DNA from: an uncultured Ruminococcus sp.
Lineage (GTDB): Bacteria; Bacillota; Clostridia; Oscillospirales; CAG-272
NCBI GenBank assembly: GCA_902797495.1
Contig: CADBTH010000039.1
Coordinates: 1-6,370 of the forward strand
Length of the DNA stretch: 6,370 nucleotides
Direction of reading: 5' to 3'
Below, in pieces: positions 1-5,629 of the stretch. Numbering within the stretch: the stretch's first letter is position 1; the number at the start of each line of letters is the position of its first letter. The translations under genes were made by a program, and so were the position numbers. The notes beneath the pieces are model-generated. The model did no database searches and was not told where the DNA came from. It saw only the letters and a program-made list of their open reading frames with translations.

Positions 1-848
1 GCGAGGTCTTCCTCCGTCGCGCCGAGCTTGTAAGTCGAGTCGCCGGTGAACGTGATGAATCCCTGAAGGATGCCGTAGTAAGTCTCCGTGTCGGGCGTAT
101 ACGGCGCGGGATAAGTCAGCACGCTCTCGGCGAGCGCGTCGGGATTGATCTGATCCTCAGCCGGAATCTTTCCGATCGAGATCACCTTTTCGCTCTTGTT
201 GTAGAGAGTGAAATTATCCACCGTGAAATAGTCGTCCTTCGTCGGACCGAAAACTATATACGGGGTCACGAAGTATTCGACCGGCTGCAGCGCGATCTCG
301 GCAAGAGTAGTGTCGAGAACGTAAACGCTGTTCCTGCCTGCGAATCTGCAGTAGTATCCGCCGCCGGTCAGAAGAGCGCGTCCGATATACACCTTGTACT
401 GACGGTCGTCCTTGTCCGTGACGATCCAGTAAGCCTGCGGCTCCTTCAGTCCGTATTCGTCGAGCTCCTCCGACGACGCGTCCTTGACGACCCTCATTTT
501 GGTGATGGTAGAGCCGCACGCGGTGACGAGAGTCGAGACGTCGGTCGCGTCGAGCGTGACCGCGCGGTAACCGTCCACGTAGAACGAGCCCGCCCCGTCC
601 GGGAGCAGTTTGAAGCTTCCCTTGGGATTGGAGACCTCGATCGATTTCATATCGGCGCGGCTTATGTGAGAGTACATATAATATCTGTTGAGCGGCGCGG
701 CCTCCTCTCCGGGCAGAAGGTCCGGCGCGTCGTCCTCCGCCGCCGTCCGCTCCTCTATCATCGGGGAGAATACGACGTTGTAGACGACTATCACCGCGGC
801 GAGTGCGAGGACGGCTATTATGACGCTTATGATCTGTTTCTTAATCAT
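1..848 (-). CDS. DUF4340 domain protein, membrane-anchored (3' end outside window)
   Basis: The frame is open from an ATG at 848 down to the left edge: 282 complete codons with no stop, so the C-terminus is missing. Residues 6-27 form a hydrophobic N-terminal helix after MIKK, best read as a membrane anchor or uncleaved signal with the rest outside the cell. An acidic, proline-containing linker (about 32-55) leads into a domain with DUF4340 traits: a strand pair around 67-92, the motif LDEYGLKEP at 129-137, then VYIGR at 153-157 and a GGGYYCRF stretch ending in SVYVLD (163-179). DUF4340 genes commonly follow GldG-type genes; their biochemical role is not known. The start overlaps the stop of the upstream gene as ATGA (845-848), with AGGAA directly before the ATG, which suggests translational coupling. 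The family call rests on recognised motifs only. A companion subunit of the ABC complex is inferred from position. Confidence 0.9.
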   Translation of the reverse strand, partial: MIKKQIISVIIAVLALAAVIVVYNVVFSPMIEERTAAEDDAPDLLPGEEAAPLNRYYMYSHISRADMKSIEVSNPKGSFKLLPDGAGSFYVDGYRAVTLDATDVSTLVTACGSTITKMRVVKDASSEELDEYGLKEPQAYWIVTDKDDRQYKVYIGRALLTGGGYYCRFAGRNSVYVLDTTLAEIALQPVEYFVTPYIVFGPTKDDYFTVDNFTLYNKSEKVISIGKIPAEDQINPDALAESVLTYPAPYTPDTETYYGILQGFITFTGDSTYKLGATEEDL

Positions 849-2350
849 TTCCTGCGTCTCCGTCTGCAAACGATTATCCCGACGACGCCGATGACAACGG
901 GGATCGCCGCCGCGAAGACGACGGTCCACGTGTTCGCCTGGGATACCGTAATATTGAGGCTCGTGTCGTCGAGCACCTTGAGGTCTATATCGGCGACGAT
1001 CTTCTCACGCCCGGTGAGACGGATCGTGTTGACGAGGATGTCTTTATTGATACGATTTTCGTTGAGATACTCGTCTGATGCGAACCCGGACGAGCCGCAC
1101 ACGAGCATATACGAATAGATATAGTCGTTGTCCTTGATGTTTTCCCTTCTCGTGATCGACATGAGCGGAAGTCTTCCACCATCTGAAGTCTCTCCGTTTT
1201 CCAGTATCTTGGAATTATCTTGAGAATAGAGAACCGTACTTGCTTGATAAACGCCCGCCGACGTGTAATCGGTGTCGAACGTGATATTCAGCGGCATCGC
1301 GTCCGCAATAATAGGATTGGGTTTTGAACTGAGATCGGAGATCGCGTTGTAAAGGCTCGCGCCGAGCGTGTCTTCCGTCTCATAGTCAGCGTAAAACACT
1401 TGACCGGCAGACCCGGAACGAGAATTACTGCTATCGACCACGGTCTTTCCGGGATTAAGCTCGACTCCCCACTCGAGGAGCATTTCGGAGAGGTTTGAAA
1501 GATTTTTCGCGTTCTCCGGGCTCGTGAACACCATAACGCATCCGTAATCGTCGAGGAAATCGGACAGGCGGTCGATCTCGCTACCGCGTTCACCCACTTC
1601 AAGACCTGAAAAATCGTATACCGGATCGTTTATAATAACGATCCTGACGTCGTCGGAGAGCTCTTCCTTCGTAAGGTCGACCGTCGCGACGTTGAATCCC
1701 GCGCTCTCGCACAGATTTTTCAGCGCCGCGCTCTCGTCGGGAGACTTCTCTCCGTGGCCCTCCGTGAAGCAGATCGTCGGAAGGTCGGACGAGGTGACCT
1801 GAAGGATCGCCGCGGCGAACTTCGCCTCGCCGTTATACGCCCAGATGTACGAGCGGTCCTCGCTCCAGACGAAAAACGCGTCCGAGGACATCAGTCTGAA
1901 TTCTCCGCCGCTCTCGACGATCACGGAAGTCGTGAGGATATTCGTCGCGGCGGTGTTGTAGTAATAGTCGAAAAACGCGGGATGCTTGACGATATCGACG
2001 CACTCCACCCTGACGTTTGAGAATTCCTTTTCGAGCTCCTTGGCGGTTCTGTAGATATATTTCATATATTCGCCCGTGCCGCCCGAGCCCTTCATCAGGT
2101 CGTCCTCTTCTCTCGTGAAGTATATGTTCACGTCCGACGTCACACCGGAGAGTATCTCCTTCGTCTCGTCGGAAAGGGTGAACACCTGCTCCTTCGTCAT
2201 ATCGAAGTACCAAAGAGACGCCTTCGACAGAGCGGTGAATCCTACGTTGAAGAGCACGACGGCTGCGATAACTATCGCCGTGATGACGACGGCAAGCGTG
2301 CCGTGAGCGAGCCCTTTGTTGTTTTTGAAAAAGCTTTTTATCTTATTCAT
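845..2350 (-). CDS. GldG-like ABC transporter auxiliary protein
   Basis: This 501-residue protein resembles the ABC-type auxiliary family that includes GldG. A basic N-terminus (MNKIKSFFKNNKG) precedes a membrane helix at about 17-41. It is followed by the family pattern YFDMTKEQVFTLSDET at 48-63, where the substrate-side domain begins. A large extracytoplasmic region holds a TEGHGE motif at 196-201 (the GHGE element common in this family) and an alpha/beta domain with strands such as VRIVIIND (235-242) and CVMVFTSP (271-278). A second helix at about 474-495 ends in a basic tail (RRRRRK), so both ends should be cytoplasmic. It lies 12 bases after the permease gene. Its Shine-Dalgarno AAGGAGG (2358-2364) overlaps the permease stop, and its own stop overlaps the next start. 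It probably forms a complex with the ATPase and permease; the cargo is unknown. GldG function in gliding is established only in Bacteroidetes and should not be transferred. Confidence 0.9.
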   Translation of the reverse strand: MNKIKSFFKNNKGLAHGTLAVVITAIVIAAVVLFNVGFTALSKASLWYFDMTKEQVFTLSDETKEILSGVTSDVNIYFTREEDDLMKGSGGTGEYMKYIYRTAKELEKEFSNVRVECVDIVKHPAFFDYYYNTAATNILTTSVIVESGGEFRLMSSDAFFVWSEDRSYIWAYNGEAKFAAAILQVTSSDLPTICFTEGHGEKSPDESAALKNLCESAGFNVATVDLTKEELSDDVRIVIINDPVYDFSGLEVGERGSEIDRLSDFLDDYGCVMVFTSPENAKNLSNLSEMLLEWGVELNPGKTVVDSSNSRSGSAGQVFYADYETEDTLGASLYNAISDLSSKPNPIIADAMPLNITFDTDYTSAGVYQASTVLYSQDNSKILENGETSDGGRLPLMSITRRENIKDNDYIYSYMLVCGSSGFASDEYLNENRINKDILVNTIRLTGREKIVADIDLKVLDDTSLNITVSQANTWTVVFAAAIPVVIGVVGIIVCRRRRRK

Positions 2351-2362
2351 CGCGCCGCCTCC

Positions 2363-3067
2363 TTAAGCATACCTGCGCTTCTCGTAGACGCGCACGGTGA
2401 GGAACAGGAATATGAAGGAGACGGAGAGGTAGTAGACCGCGGACGCGACGTCAAAGAGTCCGTAGGTGAACGTCGAAAACCTCGAATAGATCGATATCCA
2501 TTCGACGACGTCCTTTATAAATCCCGCGTCTACGTACGTTCCGAGCAGACCGACCGCAAGCAGAAAAGCGAGTATACCGATCGTTCCGAGAGCTGCGACG
2601 AACTGATTCTGAGTCAGCGACGAAACGAAAAGCCCGATCGATATAAAGCACGTCGCGATCAGGGTCATCCCGATGAGGCATCCGACGATCTTCCCTACGT
2701 TCGGCTCTCCGTATATGAACAAAGGTATGAAGTAGAGCGCGGATACCACGAGCGTCGCCGCAAACAGAGTCAGGCAGGCGAGAAATTTGGAAGCGACGAG
2801 CTTCACGATGCTCACGGGCGAGGTCAGAAGAAGCTGCTCCGTGCCCATGCGGCGCTCCTCGGCAAAGCTCTTCATCGTCAGAAGAGGGATCAGTATGACG
2901 TACGCGAACATGAGCATGGTGTAATAATTCGAGACGTCGGTCGTTCCCGCGTGCAGACAGCTGAGGGAGAACAGAAAACCGCTCGACGCCAAGAATATCG
3001 CCGTGAACACGTATCCGACGGGCGTTTTGAAGAACGTCCTTATCTCTTTTTTGTATATGGCTGACAT
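2363..3067 (-). CDS. ABC-2 type permease, GldF-like
   Basis: This is a 234-residue integral membrane protein, a normal length for GldF/NosY-type ABC-2 permeases. It opens with a short cytoplasmic segment, YKKEIRTFFKTPVGY (5-19), typical of the family's amphipathic start. I count six likely membrane helices at about 17-37, 48-66, 96-119, 126-150, 155-177 and 210-227. Between helices 2 and 3 lies the conserved cytoplasmic loop FAEERRMGTEQLLLTSPV (68-85), the coupling-helix region thought to contact the ATPase. The chosen ATG has GGAGA (3073-3077) five bases upstream. The gene sits 24 bases after the ATPase gene and 12 before the GldG-like gene, and no second permease is visible, so a homodimer is likely. 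The direction is presumably export or extracytoplasmic work, as usual for ABC-2 permeases. The substrate cannot be read from the sequence. Confidence 0.93.
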   Translation of the reverse strand: MSAIYKKEIRTFFKTPVGYVFTAIFLASSGFLFSLSCLHAGTTDVSNYYTMLMFAYVILIPLLTMKSFAEERRMGTEQLLLTSPVSIVKLVASKFLACLTLFAATLVVSALYFIPLFIYGEPNVGKIVGCLIGMTLIATCFISIGLFVSSLTQNQFVAALGTIGILAFLLAVGLLGTYVDAGFIKDVVEWISIYSRFSTFTYGLFDVASAVYYLSVSFIFLFLTVRVYEKRRYA

Positions 3068-3091
3068 ATCATTCTCCGAAAAATAGTTTAT

Positions 3092-4033
3092 TCACCGTTT
3101 TTTGCCGTTGCCGGTGAGCTTTATGAACACTTCCTCGAGGCTCATTCCCGACGGCTCCATGCCGATGAGCGGGTACGACTTTGAGGCGCACGCGGCGAAA
3201 ACGTCTTTTCTGACGTCGCGCCCCTTTTCGCTCTCGATGAGGTATACGTACGCGTCGAGGTCGCGCTCACCCGTAACCTCCGCACCGGAGACCCCCGGTA
3301 TCGAGCGGAGCGTCGCGAGGACTTCCCCGGTCGGGCCGCAGATCTTCGCCGAGTACCGTCTGTTGCGGTTTACCGTGGTGGAGACGTCGTCCGTCTTCTC
3401 GTCGGCGATTATCCTGCCGCGGTCGATTATGACGATCCTGTCGCAAACCGCCTGGACTTCCGACAGAATATGCGTGGAAAGGATCACCGTATGCCGTCTT
3501 CCGAGCCGCCTGATCAGCGCCCTCGTCTCGATTATCTGTCCGGGATCAAGGCCTACCGTCGGCTCGTCGAAGATCAGTATCTTCGGGTCTCCGACGAGAG
3601 CTCCGGCGATGCCGACTCTCTGTCTGTATCCCTTCGACAGATTCGCGATGAGCCTGTCCTGAACTTCGAAAGTCTTCGTGACGGACGCGATCTCCGAGAG
3701 ATGAGGCTTTCTCGGAAGGGAGCACTTCTTCAGATCGTATACGAAATCCATATATTCGCGCACGGTCATGTCCGTATAAAGCGGCGGTATCTCAGGAAGA
3801 TATCCGATCAGGGTCTTCACCTTCTCCGGCTCGTCCGTGATTTCGTGTCCGTCTACCGTGACAGTCCCCGAATCGGAGGAGAGATACCCCGTGATTATGT
3901 TCATCGCGGTCGATTTTCCCGCCCCGTTCGGTCCGAGAAGACCTACGATCTCGCCCTCGCCGGCAGAGAATGATATCCCGCTCAGAGCGACCGTTTTTCC
4001 GTAGACCTTGACAAGATCTTTTACTTCTATCAT
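3092..4033 (-). CDS. ABC transporter ATP-binding protein, GldA-like
   Basis: This is a 313-residue cytoplasmic ATPase with a complete nucleotide-binding domain. It has an A-loop Tyr11, Walker A GPNGAGKST (34-42), signature region LSKGYRQRVGIAGAL (132-146), Walker B ILIFDEPT with catalytic Glu157 (152-159), a D-loop around GLDP (161-164) and switch His188 in STHIL. The Q-loop reads GYLPE, with Glu81 where glutamine is usual. This variant, like PPLYTDMTVREY next to it, is common in GldA-type ATPases. About 100 C-terminal residues after 205 form an accessory domain found in many ABC-2 exporters. I place the start at the ATG at 4033, seven bases after GAAGGG (4041-4046). An upstream TTG at 4048 would add five residues, but it overlaps that Shine-Dalgarno and has none of its own. 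It is the first gene of the four-gene operon and should power the permease encoded next to it. The substrate is unknown. Confidence 0.95.
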   Translation of the reverse strand: MIEVKDLVKVYGKTVALSGISFSAGEGEIVGLLGPNGAGKSTAMNIITGYLSSDSGTVTVDGHEITDEPEKVKTLIGYLPEIPPLYTDMTVREYMDFVYDLKKCSLPRKPHLSEIASVTKTFEVQDRLIANLSKGYRQRVGIAGALVGDPKILIFDEPTVGLDPGQIIETRALIRRLGRRHTVILSTHILSEVQAVCDRIVIIDRGRIIADEKTDDVSTTVNRNRRYSAKICGPTGEVLATLRSIPGVSGAEVTGERDLDAYVYLIESEKGRDVRKDVFAACASKSYPLIGMEPSGMSLEEVFIKLTGNGKKR

Positions 4034-4040
4034 TTTAACG

Positions 4041-4046
4041 CCCTTC
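4041..4046 (-). promoter_or_regulatory. Ribosome binding site of the ABC ATPase gene
   Basis: GAAGGG on the minus strand lies seven bases before the ATG at 4033. It decides the start. The alternative TTG codon at 4046-4048 shares its G with this site, and the sequence upstream of that codon (ACAAACAACTCTGA) contains no purine-rich ribosome binding sequence. Confidence 0.75.
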
Positions 4047-4076
4047 AATCAGAGTTGTTTGTATTCTAACTAATAT

Positions 4077-4104
4077 ATTATATCATATATTTGGATAATT
4101 TCCA
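4077..4104 (-). promoter_or_regulatory. Promoter of the ABC operon, extended -10 type
   Basis: On the minus strand a perfect TATAAT (4077-4082) is preceded by TGA, giving the extended -10 form TGnTATAAT. Sixteen bases further upstream is TGGAAA (4099-4104), a 4-of-6 match to the sigma-A -35 box. Transcription would begin near 4070, leaving a leader of roughly 37 bases before the ATG at 4033. The site lies between the terminator of the upstream gene and the operon, where a promoter is expected. Its AT-rich surroundings mean chance matches are possible, but the position and the extended motif agree. I see no clear operator. Confidence 0.7.
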
Positions 4105-4123
4105 TACTTTATTTTAAATAAAT

Positions 4124-4152
4124 AAAAAAAGCGGGAGACGTTCTGTCTCCCG
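4124..4152 (-). terminator. Rho-independent terminator after the aminotransferase gene
   Basis: The minus strand has a perfect 8-bp stem (CGGGAGAC/GTCTCCCG, arms 4145-4152 and 4132-4139) with a five-base loop, followed by GC and seven T residues (4124-4130). It begins six bases after the aminotransferase stop. On the plus strand the hairpin is followed only by a short weak T stretch, so it serves mainly the minus strand. It separates the aminotransferase unit from the ABC operon. Confidence 0.92.
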
Positions 4153-4158
4153 TAAGTT

Positions 4159-5448
4159 TTATTCAAAATTTTTGAGGTACTTCTCTGCCGCGGCGCGCTT
4201 GATGCAAAGGCACAGAATGTCGATCGCCGTCTGGAGCTCGTCGTTTTCCGGATAAGTGGGAGCGATGCGGAGGTTGCGGTCTCTCGGGTCGCGCCCGTAA
4301 GGGTACGTCGCGCCGGCGGGAGTCAGCTTGACTCCGGTCTTCATGGCGAGTCTGTAAACTCTTCTCGCAAGTCCGTCCTCGAGGTTAAGGCTGATGAAGT
4401 ATCCGCCCTTCGGCTCGTTCCACTCAGCGATCCCGAGCCCGCCCAGTTCTCTCTCGAACGTCGACGTTACGATATCGAATTTCGGCTTGATGATAGCGGC
4501 GTGGCGCTTCATGTGAGCCCTGATGCCCTCGGCGTTCTTGAAGTATTTGACGTGCCTCATCTGGTTGATCTTGTCGTAACCGATCGTCTGGGTAGCGAGG
4601 AACGGCTTAATCTGCTCAATGTTCTTCTCGCTCGCCGCCATGATAGCAACTCCGGAACCGGGGAACGTGATCTTGGAAGTCGAAGCGAAATAGAATATGT
4701 TGTCCTGAGTTCCGTACTTTTCGGCGGCGGTAAAGATGTCCGCAAGTTCTGCCGGCTCATCGGTCAGATCGTGTACGGAGTAAGCGTTGTCCCAGAATAT
4801 TCTGAAGTCGTTTGCCGCGGGGCGGAGAGCCGCGAACTGCTCGACCGTCTCGTCGGAGTAAGTGATGCCTTCGGGATTCGAGTACTTCGGCACGCACCAG
4901 ATACCCTTTACGGACGGGTCGGAGCACGCGATATCGTAAACCGCGTTCATATCCGGTCCTTCCGGAGTCATCGGGACGGGAAGCATCTCGATACCGATCC
5001 TCTGGCAGATCGCGAAATGTCTGTCGTATCCGGGGCTCGGGCAGATGAATTTGATCCTGCCCTGACGGCACCACGGCTCGTTGCCTCCCGCGACTCCGAA
5101 GAGCATCGCGCGGGTGATCGTATCGTACATCGCGTTCAGCGAAGAGTTTCCGAGCACGAGTATCCTCTGCTCCGGTATTCCGAGAAGCTCGGAGAAGAGC
5201 CTTTTCGTCTCCGGAAGTCCGTCGAGGATACCGTAATTGCGGCAGTCGAGTCCGTTCTCGGAGAAGCAGTCCTCTCTGTCGGAAATAACGCTGAGCATAT
5301 CTGTCGTAAGATCGAGCTGCGCCTGACCGGGTTTGCCCCTCGTCAGATCGAGCTTCAGCCCCTTGGCTTCCCACTCCTTGAGCGCGCCTCTCGCCTTGTT
5401 GTATTCTTCTGTCAGTTCGTCTTTGGTTAGCGTTCTGAATTCCTTCAT
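4159..5448 (-). CDS. PLP-dependent aminotransferase, aspartate aminotransferase subgroup Ic type
   Basis: This 429-residue cytoplasmic fold-type I enzyme has the usual length for its family. The N-terminal LDLTRGKPGQAQLDL (33-47) is characteristic of the class I/II group once labelled MocR-type and now assigned to aspartate aminotransferase (subgroup Ic). PLP contacts visible are GNSSLNAM (100-107, phosphate binding), SNPEG (190-194), Asp220 and Tyr223 in WDNAYS (ring nitrogen and O3'), and the Schiff-base Lys259 in STSKITFPGSG. Arg394 in RNLRIAPTYP should bind the substrate carboxylate. All expected catalytic residues are present. The likely reaction is aspartate + 2-oxoglutarate to oxaloacetate + glutamate, as characterised in subgroup Ic members; annotation pipelines often say only 'aminotransferase class I/II', and substrate range is inferred. 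The ATG at 5448 has GGAAGG (5455-5460) six bases upstream. It has its own promoter and terminator and no sign of co-transcription with the ABC genes. Confidence 0.94.
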   Translation of the reverse strand: MKEFRTLTKDELTEEYNKARGALKEWEAKGLKLDLTRGKPGQAQLDLTTDMLSVISDREDCFSENGLDCRNYGILDGLPETKRLFSELLGIPEQRILVLGNSSLNAMYDTITRAMLFGVAGGNEPWCRQGRIKFICPSPGYDRHFAICQRIGIEMLPVPMTPEGPDMNAVYDIACSDPSVKGIWCVPKYSNPEGITYSDETVEQFAALRPAANDFRIFWDNAYSVHDLTDEPAELADIFTAAEKYGTQDNIFYFASTSKITFPGSGVAIMAASEKNIEQIKPFLATQTIGYDKINQMRHVKYFKNAEGIRAHMKRHAAIIKPKFDIVTSTFERELGGLGIAEWNEPKGGYFISLNLEDGLARRVYRLAMKTGVKLTPAGATYPYGRDPRDRNLRIAPTYPENDELQTAIDILCLCIKRAAAEKYLKNFE

Positions 5449-5476
5449 AAAGCACCTTCCGATTCTTATTTTGCAT

Positions 5477-5515
5477 TTTTTGCGACAAAAAATCGCAAAA
5501 ATCCGTCTTTCGACG
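5477..5515 (-). promoter_or_regulatory. Leader hairpins before the aminotransferase gene
   Basis: Two inverted repeats lie in the predicted leader. The first, CGTC-GAAA-GACG (5504-5515), is a 4-bp stem closed by a GNRA tetraloop, placed almost exactly at the predicted transcript 5' end. The second is a perfect 9-bp repeat, TTTTTGCGA/TCGCAAAAA (arms 5493-5501 and 5477-5485, 7-base loop), ending 28 bases before the ATG. The second is rich in A-U pairs and lacks a following T tract, so it is not a standard terminator or attenuator. A role in mRNA stability or translation is only a guess. No known riboswitch is recognised. Confidence 0.4.
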
Positions 5516-5521
5516 ATAAAT

Positions 5522-5550
5522 ATTATAACATATGCTATTTAAAAATACAA
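5522..5550 (-). promoter_or_regulatory. Promoter of the aminotransferase gene
   Basis: A perfect TATAAT (5522-5527) on the minus strand sits 17 bases after TTGTAT (5545-5550), which matches the first three bases of the -35 consensus. The predicted start of transcription is near 5515, giving a leader of about 67 bases. The site lies between the upstream terminator and the aminotransferase start, as expected for an independent transcription unit. Confidence 0.68.
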
Positions 5551-5589
5551 GTCCTAATACAAAAAAATTCAATAATATATTGCTATATC

Positions 5590-5615
5590 AAAAAGCGGCG
5601 GGTCGCCCCGCCGCT
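5590..5615 (-). terminator. Strong rho-independent terminator after the right-edge gene
   Basis: On the minus strand GCGGCGGG (5607-5614) pairs perfectly with CCCGCCGC (5595-5602) around a GCGA tetraloop of the GNRA class. An A-T pair can extend it to nine base pairs. Five T residues (5590-5594) follow. It lies 15 bases after the stop at 5630 and is one-directional, since the plus-strand copy is not followed by T residues. It ends the right-edge unit and makes read-through into the aminotransferase gene unlikely. Confidence 0.93.
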
Positions 5616-5629
5616 CGCGTTATGTCACA

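Noticed and set aside
2303..3064. Plus-strand open frame (253 codons) opposite the permease gene
   Set aside because: The predicted protein is highly charged with no recognisable domain, while the opposite strand encodes a clear six-helix ABC-2 permease with a good ribosome binding site.
4034..4048. TTG at 4048 as start of the ABC ATPase
   Set aside because: It overlaps the Shine-Dalgarno of the ATG at 4033 and has no site of its own. The added five residues do not belong to the conserved ABC domain, which begins at MIEVKDLVKVYG.
4501..5430. Long plus-strand open frame (309 codons) opposite the aminotransferase gene
   Set aside because: It is antisense to a gene with all catalytic residues intact. 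Its product is rich in Arg, Val, Glu and Asp with no fold or motif, as expected of a mirror frame in GC-rich coding DNA.
4757..5572. Minus-strand frame of 271 codons overlapping the aminotransferase start
   Set aside because: It begins upstream of the predicted promoter, so it would not be fully transcribed, and it runs in another frame through the aminotransferase gene giving an Arg-rich shadow product.
5565..5590. AT-rich short palindromes between the right-edge terminator and the aminotransferase promoter
   Set aside because: Short A/T palindromes such as AATATATT are expected by chance in a stretch this AT-rich; no repeated operator-like pair is present.
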